A program made the translations under genes and the position numbers. Source: Thermoanaerobacter thermocopriae JCM 7501 (GTDB taxonomy: Bacteria; Bacillota; Thermoanaerobacteria; Thermoanaerobacterales; Thermoanaerobacteraceae). From it: 64,000 nt of DNA. Positions 44,178 to 54,900 of this stretch are shown here, piece by piece. The stretch's first letter is position 1. The number at the start of each line of letters is the position of its first letter. Under the pieces are notes generated by a model. The model was not told the origin of the DNA. It saw only the letters and a program-made list of their open reading frames with translations, and ran no database searches. The stretch is from the NCBI RefSeq assembly GCF_001310975.1, contig NZ_BAZY01000006.1, positions 39,444-103,443 on the forward strand, read 5' to 3'.

Positions 44178-45164
44178 GTGACTAAGACTGTGGGAATACC
44201 CAAAGGACTTTTATATTACGATTTTTATCCAATGTGGAAAACTTTTTTTGAAGGTGTGGGAGCAAAAGTAGTGGTTTCCCAGGATACGAATAAAAAATTC
44301 TTGATGAAGGAGTAAAGACCTGCGTTGAAGATGCTTGTCTTCCCGTAAAAACTTATGTAGGTCATGTAATGAATTTAAAAGAAAAAGGTGTTGATTATAT
44401 ATTTATTCCAAGAATTGTAAGTGTAGAAAGAAAGAAATACCTTTGTTCAAAGTTTTTAGGACTGCCTGATTTTGTAAAAAGTTTAATTGAAGATTTGCCA
44501 CCTATTATAGATGTCGAGATTAATTATTATAGAAATGATGAATTTACTCAAAAAGAATTTATAAAAATTGGTAGAATCTTTGGAAAAACTAAAGAGCAAT
44601 CTTTAAAAGCTTATTTTGAAGCTACCCAACAACAAAAAAAGTTTGAAGAATTATTGAAAGAAGGTTTCACTAATTTAGAAGCTTTAAGAGTTTGGGAAAG
44701 CAACAAACTAAAAAAAAGAAGAAAGTAATTATGACCTTAAAATAGCAGTCATTTCTCATCCTTATAATATTATGGATGAGTACATAAGTATGGGTATTGT
44801 TGAAAAGTTAAAAAGCATGGGAGCGCAAGTCTATACAATGGAAATGTTAGAGAGAAATTCAATATTAGAAGGAGCATCAATACTTTCAAAAGACATATTT
44901 TGGAACTATGAAAGAAATATTTTAGGAGCAGGGCTATATTTTCTGAAACAAAAAAATGTGGATGGTGTGATTATGATTTCTGCTTTTGGTTGTGGACCTA
45001 ATTCTATAACAGAGGAATTGCTGGAGAGGATTTATAAAAGAGAGAAGGAGGTACCTTTTATGTTGATTACAATTGATGAACATTCTGGAGAAGCTGGCAT
45101 TATGACTAGGTTGGAGGCTTTTATAGATCTTTTAAGATTTAACAAAAAGGCGGTGATGGTATGA
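44178..45164 (+). CDS. DUF2229 acyl-CoA dehydratase activase-related protein (1), frame interrupted twice
   Basis: Related to the 2-hydroxyacyl-CoA dehydratase/activase group (COG3580/3581). MTKTVGIPKGLLYYDFYPMW is the family N-terminus; Cys in DACLPVK (about 48) and AFGCGPNS (about 275) are the conserved cluster-binding type. One A missing at 44292-44297 and one A too many at 44710-44717 break the frame. GTG 44178 follows AGGAGGTG. It overlaps its paralogue by 4 bases. The ATPase partner is absent here. Reaction unknown. Confidence 0.82.
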
Positions 45165-46236
45165 AAATTACTTATCCCAATATGGGCTCTTTAAATATGA
45201 TTTTAAAGACGATGTTTGAAGGAATCGGGGTAGAAGTGGTAGATCCACCCCCTTCTACTAATAAAACATTAACTTTAGGAGTAAGAAATTCTCATGAATT
45301 TGTATGTTTACCTTTTAAAATCAACGTCGGAAATTTTATTGAGGCTCTCGATAAGGGTGCAGATACGATTATAATGTTAGGGGGGATTGGACCTGTAGAT
45401 TTGGATATTATGGTCAGGTGCAAAAAGAGATATTAAAAGATTTAGGTTATGACTTTAAAATGATAATTGTTGATCCACCCCATGGTAGGTTAATAGACTT
45501 TCTTAAAGAATTGGCTTCATATTTTCCTAATGTAGATGGAAAAACGGCTTTAAAATCTTTTGTATTTGCAGTGAAAAAGATGATAGCAGCTGACAGATTA
45601 GAAAAGTTTTTGTTAAAACACAGAGCCCATGAAGATAAACCAGGTGTGACAACAAAAATATACGAAGAATATATGAAAAAGCTAGAAAAGGCTCAAACTG
45701 GTAAAGAAGTGGACAAAATAGTAGCAGAGGCTATGAAAAAAATAAAGGAAAATGCAAATGTACAACGGAAAATACAGCTTAAAGTGGCACTGGTAGGAGA
45801 AATTTATATGCTATTAGAACCTTTTACTAATATGGATATCAGCAAATCTTTAAATGAATTGGGGGTAGAAGTTACAAAAACAGAATATCTTTCAGATTAT
45901 TTAATTAACAGTGCCTTTAAATTGCCTCAAAGGATGGAGTTTAAGAAAAACGCAAGAGGATATTTAGAAAGAGATATAGGAGGACATGGACTTAACACTG
46001 TTGCAAATACAGTAAAATATGCTAAACTAAAATATGATGGCGTGATTCACATACTTCCCTTTACCTGCACCCCTGAAATAGTAGCTCAAGGAATAATTGC
46101 AAAAATTAGTCGAGATTACAATATTCCAGTGATGTCTTTAGTATACGATGAAAACACTGGGCAAGCAGGTTACCAAACCCGTTTGGAAGCTTTTGTGGAT
46201 CTTTTGTATAGAAAAAGGATGGAGGTAGTTTGCTGA
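45161..46236 (+). CDS. DUF2229/CoA-dehydratase-related protein (2), frame interrupted
   Basis: Paralogue of the gene before it, about 358 residues. MKITYPNMGS start, CLPFKINVGNF (about 50), GGIGPCRFGYYGQ (about 79) and FTCTPEIVAQG (about 303) carry the conserved cysteines. One T missing at 45394 breaks the frame; without repair the key PCRFG motif reads PVDLD. Its end is YQTRLEAFVDLL, matching the preceding protein's end TRLEAFIDLL, which supports common ancestry. Probably forms a heterodimeric cluster protein with it (inference). Confidence 0.82.
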
Positions 46237-46337
46237 AATCATCCTTTTAATTTTTTATTTTTCCAAAAATAATGGAAGGAAAAATGTATTTTGTGTGGAA
46301 TATATAATAAGTGGATGGTTAGCAAGGGGTGATAGGT

Positions 46338-47159
46338 ATGAAGGAATTAGGAGAATTTTTAAAAAATGAAAGAATAAAGAAAGGGTTGACATTAGAAGAA
46401 ATTCAAGAGATAACTAAAATACGAATACGCTATTTAAAAGCTATTGAAGATGGAGATTTTAGCATAATGCCTGCCCTTGTATATGCTAAGGGCTTTGTAA
46501 AAAGTTACGCTGAAGCTTTAGGATTGGATGGCAATGAGTTAGTAAAAAAATATGAGTATTTGTTTCAGGAGAAAGAGGAGGAGACATTACCTAATATAGA
46601 AACTAATTCTTCTTACAAAAAAGAGGGAAGAGATTTTTCGCAATTTTTTTTGACTTTAAAAAAGGCAGTAATTTTGTTTTAGTAATAGGTATTATAGGAT
46701 ACGGTTTTTACTATTTTATAAATCAAGTTAAAAAGGGACTTGCACCAATTCCACAACAAAATCAAAGTGAAGCTTCAACATATTCAGAAGACAAAACAGA
46801 TTTAGAGAACAAAACAAATCCTTCACAGGAAAGCAATGTTTCTCAACCGAAAGTAAATACGTCGATTGAAAAAAATATCAGAAACTTCCAAAAAAATAGA
46901 ATATAAAGTTGTTCCCTCTGGAGAAAGTTATAAAGTAGAAATAAGCGTGCCTGGCGAAAAATGTTGGTTTAGTATAAAAGTAGATGAGAATGTGGTTTTT
47001 GAAGGTCTTATGACAAAGGATATGTCTAAAATTTTTGATGTAAAAGATAGTATTACTATATTGATGGGATATCCGCCAGCTGTTAAAATAACTGTAGACG
47101 GTGAGGAGTTACCAACAGTGCAGACACCATCACCGGTTACTATAAATATTCATACATAG
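46338..47159 (+). CDS. RodZ-like helix-turn-helix/DUF4115 membrane protein, frame interrupted twice
   Basis: N-terminal Xre-type domain (LKNERIKKGLTLEEIQEIT, about 8-26), one membrane helix (about 112-130, FVLVIGIIGYGFYYFI), a linker rich in Ser/Asn/Glu, and a C-terminal DUF4115 beta domain with VPGEKCWFSIKVD. This is the order of the cytoskeletal protein RodZ. One T missing at 46644-46651 and one A too many at 46869-46875 split it into three frames. Start ATG 46338 after AAGGGGTGAT. Likely membrane-bound morphogenesis factor. Confidence 0.85.
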
Positions 47160-47173
47160 AAAGGGGAAAGAAG

Positions 47174-48897
47174 ATGATAAAAGAAGCTATATTCCATAAA
47201 AGCGATGTGCCTTACGCATATCCAGTTAATGAAAATCAATTAAAGATAGTATTAAGAACTGCTGTATTTGATGTGGATAGGGTATATGTTTTATACAAAG
47301 ACAGATACGATTGGATGGGGAAATTCAAAATAAAACCGATGGTATTAATCCATACCAACGAATTATTTGATTATTTTGAAACTACCTTAGACCTTAATAA
47401 AAAATTTGTGTATTTTTTCTATTTGGTATCTGAAGGTGGCGAGAAATTATATTATACAGAAGCAGGATTTTACAAAAAAAGGCCAGAAGATGGATTTTGG
47501 GGATTTTTCCATTACCCTTATATAGGAGAGAAAGATGTATTTTTTGCTCCAAATTGGACAAGCGATTGCATTGTATATCAAATATTTCCTGAAAGGTTTA
47601 ATAACGGCGACAAATCAAACGACCCTGAAAATGTAAAGCCTTGGGGTCAAAAGCCTACTGCAGATTCTTTTTTTGGAGGAGATTTACAAGGAATAATAGA
47701 TAAAATAAATTATTTAAAAGATTTAGGTATAAATGCCATTTATTTAACACCTATATTTTTATCACCTTCCACACACAAATATGATACTACTGATTATTAT
47801 ACAATTGATCCACGCTTTGGCGATACGCAAAAAGCGAGAGAACTGGTTCAAAAATGCCATGACAATGGCATAAAAGTTATATTTGATGCCGTTTTTAATC
47901 ACTGTGGGTATGACTTTTTTGCATTTCAGGATGTTATTAAGAATGGTGAAAAATCAAAATACTGGGATTGGTTTAATATATACGAATGGCCAATTAAAAC
48001 TCATCCAAAACCTTCCTATGAAGCTTTTGCAGATACTGTATGGAGAATGCCAAAGCTTATGACAAAAAATCCAGAAGTGCAAAAATATTTATTGGAAGTG
48101 GCAGAATATTGGATTAAAGAAGTGGATATAGACGGTTGGAGCTGGATGTTGCCAATGAGATAGACCATCATTTTTGGAAAAAATTTAGAGAAGTAGTAAA
48201 GACAGCTAAACCAGAAGCCATAATTGTGGGAGAGGTTTGGCATGATGCTTCTCCTTGGCTGAGAGGGGATGAATTTGACAGTGTAATGAATTATCCTTTT
48301 AGAAATGCAGTTGTGGACTTTTTTGCAAAAAGAAAAATAAGTGCTTCTCGCTTTAATACATTGATTACAGAGCAACTTATGAGACATATGGAAAGTGTAA
48401 ATAGGGTTATGTTTAATTTGATAGGAAGCCATGATACAGAAAGGTTTTTGACTTTAGCAAATGGCATGGTTACGAGAATGAAGTTGGCGTTGGTGTTTCA
48501 ATTTACCTTTGTTGGAATTCCATATATTTATTATGGTGATGAGGTAGGAATGGTAGGGGGCAATGACCCTGATTGCAGAAGATGTATGATATGGGAGGAG
48601 GAAAAGCAAAATAGAAGTATTTTTGATTTCTACAAAAAATTGATTTCTATAAGGAAAGAAAGTGAGGAGCTTAAATACGGAAATTTCTGTACTTTATACG
48701 CTATAGGAATGGTATTTGCTTTTAAGAGGGAATACAAAGGTAAATCAATAATTGTTGTACTAAATAACAGTAGTAAGCAGGAAGTAATATTTTTGAATGA
48801 AGTAGAGGGGAAAGAAGATATTTTAAAAATGAAGGAATTGAGAAGAAGTGGTAATCTCCTTTATTTGCAACCTAATTCCGCTTATATTTTAAAGTAA
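47174..48897 (+). CDS. Neopullulanase/cyclomaltodextrinase (GH13_20), frame interrupted
   Basis: Cytoplasmic debranching/cyclodextrin-hydrolysing enzyme of about 574 residues with the N-terminal CBM34-type domain (about 1-125) and GH13 barrel. DAVFNHCG (region I), GWRLDVANE with the nucleophile Asp, VGEVWH with acid Glu, and IGSHDTER with the third Asp. The break near 48140 lies exactly at region II: without one extra base the nucleophile is lost (WSWMLPMR, stop at 48163). No signal peptide. It would hydrolyse maltodextrins imported by the ABC system upstream. Confidence 0.9.
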
Positions 48898-48940
48898 CCA
48901 ATAAGAGTTTAAATGAATAATATGAAGATAGAAAAATAAA

Positions 48941-48970
48941 GGGGAATGAAAATTCCCCTATATTTTTTAA
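48941..48970 (+). terminator. Terminator after the neopullulanase gene
   Basis: GGGGAAT pairs with ATTCCCC across GAAA, then TATATTTTTT. Confidence 0.88.
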
Positions 48971-48988
48971 AAAAACAGGGGTGATGGT

Positions 48989-49222
48989 ATGAAAGATACA
49001 TCCCGCTATGGCAGAGATTATCAATATTATAAAGATTATGAACTGTTGTATGGAAGTTACGACATTACAAAGCTTATCACATTAAAAAAATTAGTTGAAG
49101 CGAGTGAATATGAAGAGTGGAAAGATTACAAAGAGTTTAGGGAATGGTGTAATTCTGAAGAAAGACATAATTGGAAAAGTTCCCCTAAATATATTGAGTG
49201 GGAAAAGAAAAAATTATTGTAG
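48989..49222 (+). CDS. Hypothetical 77-residue Tyr/Lys/Glu-rich protein
   Basis: Unrecognised. A 77-residue, highly charged, aromatic-rich protein (four Trp, about ten Tyr) with no Cys pair or membrane segment. ATG 48989 has GGGGTGATGG just before it, and a strong terminator on each side makes it a separate transcription unit or a read-through gene. The frame is compact and uses normal codons, so I think it is real. No function can be assigned. Confidence 0.6.
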   Translation: MKDTSRYGRDYQYYKDYELLYGSYDITKLITLKKLVEASEYEEWKDYKEFREWCNSEERHNWKSSPKYIEWEKKKLL

Positions 49223-49239
49223 TCTACTATAAACTATAA

Positions 49240-49282
49240 ACCCCTTTTACTCGTGGTGTTTTTAAAAGGGGTGTTTTTTTTG
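49240..49282 (+). terminator. Terminator before whiA
   Basis: ACCCCTTTTA (49240-49249) pairs with TAAAAGGGGT (49263-49272), followed by GTTTTTTTT. Confidence 0.85.
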
Positions 49283-49327
49283 AAATAATGTAGTATAATA
49301 AAAATAAGCCTGTTGAGGTGATACACT

Positions 49328-50284
49328 ATGTCTTTTTCTTCAAACACAAAAGACGAATTAGCAAAGATTTACCCTGAGGATAAAGAGAGCAAAATAGCAG
49401 AGTTAGCTGCTTTGATTAGGACGATAGGTAGCGTTTCCATTTATGGCAATGGGAAAATTTCTTTGACTTTTGCTACAGAAAATGCTTCTGTGGCAAGGCT
49501 AATTTTTAAGTTAATAAAAGATTTATTTGGGATAATTCCTGAGACAATGGTGAGAAGAGGTAGGTATCTCAAAAAAACCTTGAACTATCTCCTCTTTATA
49601 CCTGATACAAAAATTGTAGAAAAAATTTTAGATATAGTTAAAATATTAAATTATGAAAAAGGCCATATAAAATTAAATTATGGGATAGACAAAAAGATTG
49701 TAAAAAACACAAAAGCAAAAAAGGCGTATTTGAGAGGGGCTTTTTTGGGGGGTGGTTCAATAAGCGATCCTGAAAAGGCTTATCATATGGAGTTTATTAC
49801 TCATAATTTGGAGCACGGGAAAGATTTAAGTAAATTGATAAATTCTTTTGATTTAAATTCAAAGGTTATTGCAAGAAAAAATAGTTATGTAGTATACTTA
49901 AAAGAGGGAGAGCAAATTGTTGATGTTTTAAATATAATAGGAGCCCACAGTGCTTTATTAAACTTGGAAAATATACGAGTGTATAAAGAAATGAGAAACA
50001 ATGTAAATAGGATTGTAAACTGTGAAACTGCAAATTTAACCAAGACTATTAACGCGTCTTTAAGGCAAATAGAGAGCATAAATTATATTAAAGAGACAGT
50101 AGGTCTTGATTATTTGCCTCCTAATTTGAAAGAAGTAGCGGAACTTAGGATTAATTATCCTGATCTGAGCTTAAAAGAATTGGGACAAATGCTAGTTCCT
50201 CCTGTCGGCAAGTCAGGAGTGAATCATAGACTTAGAAAAATTGAAGAAATTTCAAACAAATTGAAGGAAAGGAGAGTTCAATAA
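49328..50284 (+). CDS. whiA: WhiA-family DNA-binding protein
   Basis: Conserved regulator/division factor of 318 residues with an N-terminal degenerate LAGLIDADG fold ([23 protein letters not shown], in about 134-156) and a C-terminal helix-turn-helix ([25 protein letters not shown], about 275-299; quoted by region). ATG 49328 after TTGAGGTGAT. The HPr gene starts in its stop codon (TAATG). In most relatives rapZ-yvcK lies directly upstream; here they are separated by about 10 kb. Confidence 0.94.
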   Translation: MSFSSNTKDELAKIYPEDKESKIAELAALIRTIGSVSIYGNGKISLTFATENASVARLIFKLIKDLFGIIPETMVRRGRYLKKTLNYLLFIPDTKIVEKILDIVKILNYEKGHIKLNYGIDKKIVKNTKAKKAYLRGAFLGGGSISDPEKAYHMEFITHNLEHGKDLSKLINSFDLNSKVIARKNSYVVYLKEGEQIVDVLNIIGAHSALLNLENIRVYKEMRNNVNRIVNCETANLTKTINASLRQIESINYIKETVGLDYLPPNLKEVAELRINYPDLSLKELGQMLVPPVGKSGVNHRLRKIEEISNKLKERRVQ

Positions 50285-50550
50285 TGAAAGAAGTTACGAT
50301 TGAAATTAAAAATAAGACTGGGCTTCATGCAAGACCTGCAGCTTTATTTGTACAAACTGCTAGCAAATTTTCTTCACAAATATGGGTAGAGAAAGATAAC
50401 AAAAAAGTAAACGCCAAAAGTATAATGGGGATTATGTCTCTTGGAGTGTCGCAAGGTAATGTTGTTAAATTAAGTGCTGAAGGTGATGACGAAGAAGCAG
50501 CTATAAAAGCATTGGTAGAACTTATTGAATCAAAATTTGGTGAGGAGTAA
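50284..50550 (+). CDS. ptsH: HPr phosphocarrier protein (HPr rather than Crh)
   Basis: An 88-residue HPr-fold protein with both phosphorylation sites: His15 in TGLHARPAA (EI-dependent) and Ser46 in [10 protein letters not shown] (HPr kinase-dependent). In Bacillus the gene following yvcK-whiA is crh, which lacks His15; here His15 is present, so the protein can serve both the PTS and CcpA signalling. Start overlaps whiA by one base. A strong terminator follows. Confidence 0.9.
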   Translation: MKEVTIEIKNKTGLHARPAALFVQTASKFSSQIWVEKDNKKVNAKSIMGIMSLGVSQGNVVKLSAEGDDEEAAIKALVELIESKFGEE

Positions 50551-50552
50551 AC

Positions 50553-50585
50553 AAAAAAGGTTTCTTTTTCAGAAACCTTTTTTGT
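50553..50585 (+). terminator. Terminator after ptsH
   Basis: Thirteen-bp stem (AAAAAAGGTTTCT/AGAAACCTTTTTT) with a five-base loop. Confidence 0.92.
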
Positions 50586-50603
50586 ATAAAAGGATGATAG
50601 TTT

Positions 50604-51911
50604 ATGAAAAAAAATGAAATTGTATTGGAATATATAAAAAATTTACCTGAAGGTACCAAAATTTCTGTAAGAAGTCTTGCACAGACTTTACATATAAGTG
50701 AAGGTACTGCTTATAAAGCTATAAAGGATGCAGAAAATTTAATGCTTGTAACAACGATTCCAAGAGTAGGAACTATAAGAAGAAAACAAAAGGAGCCATT
50801 TTTTGACCGTCTCACTTATGAGGTTATTACAGAGGTAGTGGAAGGGACAGTGTTAGGTGGTCATGGTGGAATGGGAATGGAGCTTCACAAATTTTTAATT
50901 GGGGCCATGACCATCGAAGAAATGGTAAAATACATATCACCGGGAGATCTTGTAATTTTGGGTAATAGGGAAGATGCACAGGAAGCAGCTTTAAAAGCAG
51001 GGGCAGCAGTGATGATCACAGGAGGTTTTGATACATTATCTCATATAAAAGAACTTGCGGATAAGCTTTCATTGCCACTTATATCTACTTCTTATGATAC
51101 TTTTACTGTAGCAACTCTTATAAATAAGGCGATTAATGAAAGTATGACACGAAAAAAGATTTTATACGTCAGCGATGTAATGACATATAATCCAATTTAT
51201 ATGATGCCTCAACAGACAGTAAAAGATTGGAAAAAATTATATACAGAGACTAAACATACCAGATATCCCGTTGTTGATTCAAAAGGGATGTTAGTTGGGA
51301 TGGTTACTTCAAGGGACGTTGCTACTGCATCGGAGGATGATAAAATTGGGAGTATTATGACTCCTAACCCTGTATTTGTAACGGATACTACTACGCTCTC
51401 TTATGCAGCTCATTTAATGATATGGTGGAATGTAGAGATACTACCTGTGACTCGCGGTAGACAATTGATAGGGCTTATAAGCAGAGAAGATGTAATTAAG
51501 GCATTACATTATACCGCAAAACAGCCACAGATTAGTGAAGCTATTCAAGACACAATTTTTAAAGATTTTGATATGGAAAAAATAGAAAATGGAGTAAAAT
51601 TTAAAGGTAAAATTCCTTCAATGTTGGTTAACCAATTTAGTACAGTAAACAACAGTGCTTTAATGATGTTAATGTGTGAATCTGGCATTTTTGCTATAAC
51701 GCAGAATAAAAGATATGATGCTGTTTTAGATAATTTTTCAGTTTATTTTATTAAACCCATAGGTACAGAGGAATTAATAGAAGTTTTTGCAAGAATAATA
51801 GAAGTCACTAATAATTTTAGTAAGTTAGAAATTCGAATCATGCATGAGAAGGAAGAAATTGCAAAGGCATTGATGTCTGTTAGACTTTCTAAAAGAATAA
51901 AGATGGTTTAG
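50604..51911 (+). CDS. YtoI-like regulator: HTH, DRTGG, tandem CBS and 4HBT-like domains
   Basis: A 435-residue protein of the YtoI type. N-terminal winged helix (about 1-60), DRTGG domain (about 75-180), two CBS repeats (about 190-305, with YVSDVMTYNPI and GSIMTPNPVFV) and a hotdog-like C-terminal domain. CBS/DRTGG modules sense adenine nucleotides, so it may couple energy state to transcription; target unknown. It lies 11 bases before dnaE, hence is probably co-transcribed with it. Start ATG 50604. Confidence 0.85.
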   Translation: MKKNEIVLEYIKNLPEGTKISVRSLAQTLHISEGTAYKAIKDAENLMLVTTIPRVGTIRRKQKEPFFDRLTYEVITEVVEGTVLGGHGGMGMELHKFLIGAMTIEEMVKYISPGDLVILGNREDAQEAALKAGAAVMITGGFDTLSHIKELADKLSLPLISTSYDTFTVATLINKAINESMTRKKILYVSDVMTYNPIYMMPQQTVKDWKKLYTETKHTRYPVVDSKGMLVGMVTSRDVATASEDDKIGSIMTPNPVFVTDTTTLSYAAHLMIWWNVEILPVTRGRQLIGLISREDVIKALHYTAKQPQISEAIQDTIFKDFDMEKIENGVKFKGKIPSMLVNQFSTVNNSALMMLMCESGIFAITQNKRYDAVLDNFSVYFIKPIGTEELIEVFARIIEVTNNFSKLEIRIMHEKEEIAKALMSVRLSKRIKMV

Positions 51912-51922
51912 GTGATTATATC

Positions 51923-54900
51923 ATGTTTGCCCATTTACATGTTCATTCTGAATACAGCTTACTTGATGGTTCTTGCAGAATTAAAGATTTAATTGCTAAA
52001 ACTAAAGAGTTAAATATGAAAGCCATAGCTATTACAGACCATGGAGTAATGTATGGCGTAATAGATTTTTACAAAGAAGCAGTAGCCCACGGTATAAAAC
52101 CTATTATAGGCTGTGAAATTTATGTAGCCCCTCGAAGCATGCGGGATAGAGAATATGGGATTGATAATGAAAATTATCACTTGGTGTTACTGGCAAAGGA
52201 TATGGTAGGTTATAAAAATTTAATGAAGATAGTGACTATGGCTTCAATTGAGGGTTTTTATTATAAACCGAGAGTTGACAAAGAGTTCTTAAAAGAGCAC
52301 AGCAAGGGGCTAATTGCTTTAAGTGCTTGCCTTGCAGGAGAAGTTCCCTCTTATATTTTAAGAGGTGAGTATGAAAAAGCGAAGGAGGCAGCACTTTTTT
52401 ACGATTCTATTTTTGGACGAGGGAATTTTTATTTGGAACTGCAGGACCATGGAATTTTAGAACAGCAAAAGGTAAATAAAGAACTTATAAGACTTTCCAA
52501 GGAGACAGGGATACCCTTAGTTGCTACTAATGATGTACACTATCTTGACAAAAAAGATGCAAAAGCCCATGAGGTACTTTTGTGCATTCAAACAGGGAAG
52601 ACAATTGATGATGAAGATCGCATGTCTTTTCCAACTGATGAATTTTATTTAAAATCTCCAGAAGAGATGGAAAATCTCTTTTCATATTGTAAAGAGGCAA
52701 TTGAAAATACTGAGAAGATTGCAAGTATGTGTAATGTAGAATTTGAGTTTAATAAGACGAAACTACCCAAATATGATTTACCAGAGGGCGTTGATTCCTA
52801 TGAATACTTGAGAAATTTATGCTATGAAGGTTTGTACAAAAGGTATAAAAATCCAAACAAAGAAGTGATTGAAAGATTAGATTATGAACTTTCTGTGATA
52901 AAGCAAATGGGGTATGTAGATTATTTTCTCATAGTGTGGGATTTTATAAAGTTTGCAAAAGACAATGGAATTATGACGGGACCAGGAAGAGGTTCTGCAG
53001 CAGGAAGTTTAGTGGCTTATACGTTGGGAATAACTAACGTAGACCCTATAAAGTACAACCTTCTTTTTGAGAGGTTTTTAAACCCTGAGAGGGTGAGCAT
53101 GCCTGATATTGATTCGGATTTTTGTTATGAGAGAAGACAAGAAGTAATTGATTACGTTGTAAAAAAATATGGCAAAGATAATGTTGCTCAGATTATAACT
53201 TTTGGTACCATGGCAGCAAGAGCTGTCATAAGGGATGTAGGAAGGGCTTTAAATTATCCGTATGCAGAGGTAGATGTAATTGCAAAAATGATTCCTTTTG
53301 AATTAGGAATGACTATTGATAAAGCTTTATCTTTAAATCCTGAACTTAAAGTGCGGTATGAAAATGACGAAAGAGTAAAACAGCTTATTGATATTTCTAG
53401 GTCTTTAGAAGGCCTTCCGCGACATGCCTCTACTCATGCGGCAGGAGTAGTAATATCAAAAGAACCTCTTGTCAATTACGTGCCACTACAAAAAAATGAA
53501 GATTCCATAGTAACTCAATTTCCGATGACCACCCTTGAAGAGTTAGGACTTTTAAAGATGGATTTTTTGGGGCTTAGGACTTTGACAGTTATAAGGGATA
53601 CAATTGAAATGGTAAAAAAGAACAAAGGAGTGACTATAGACTTTGATTCTATGGAGTACGATGACCCTAAAGTTTATGAACTTATATCAAAAGGGGAGAC
53701 AGAAGGAGTTTTTCAATTAGAGTCTTCTGGCATGAAACAGTTTATGACAGAATTAAAGCCTAAAAACCTTGAGGACATAATAGCAGGAATTTCTCTCTAT
53801 CGACCCGGACCTATGGACCAAATTCCAAGATATCTCGCTAATAAAAATCACCCAGAGAGTATAGTCTATGACCATCCTCTTTTAAAGCCAATTTTAGATG
53901 TAACTTATGGCTGTATGGTGTATCAAGAGCAAGTTATGCAAATTGTGAGAGATGTCGCGGGTTACTCTTTAGGTAGGGCTGACTTGGTAAGACGAGCCAT
54001 GGCTAAAAAGAAAATGGATGTTATGGAACAAGAGAGAAAAAATTTTATCTATGGAATGGTTGATGATGAAGGAAATGTAATAGTTCCAGGAGCTTTGAGA
54101 AATGGATTAGATGAGTCAACTGCTAATAAACTTTTTGACGAAATGTTAGATTTTGCAAACTATGCTTTTAATAAATCTCACGCTGCAGCTTATGCTGTTA
54201 TAGCTTATCAGACTGCGTATTTAAAAAGGTATTATCCTGTAGAATTTATGGCAGCTCTTTTAAACAGTTTTGTAGATAACTTGGACAAGATTGCTTTTTA
54301 TGTTCACGTGTGTAAAAAAATGGGGATAAAAGTGCTACCACCTGATATAAATGAGAGCGATTCATATTTTACAGTGGTAGAGGATAAAATAAGGTTTGGA
54401 CTTAGTGCAGTAAAAAATGTTGGTTTAAATATGACAATGGAAATCGTAAGTGAAAGAGAAAGAAATGGGAAATTTAAATCTGTAGTCGACTTTTTCGAGA
54501 GGATGCAGGATAGTCAATTAAATAAAAAAGCAGTGGAAAGCTTAATTAAAGCCGGAGCTTTTAGTTCTTTTGGAGTGCGGCGTTCTCAACTTTTGTCAGT
54601 ATATGACAAATTAATGGAAAATATAAAGAAAAATAGGAATAATAATATAAACGGGCAGATTTCTTTATTTGGGGAAATAGAACAAAAACATGGGGTGGAA
54701 TTTGAATTTCCTGATTTAGAAGAATTTCCTAAAAGCAGATTGTTGTCCATGGAAAAAGAAACTTTAGGCCTTTATATAAGTGGGCATCCTTTAGAAGAGT
54801 ATGTGGAGGATATTCCTAAAATTACTAATGCCACTACTTTGGATTTTAAAGTTAGCGAAGAGGAGATGTTTCAACCCAAATTGCGAGATAACCAAGAAGT

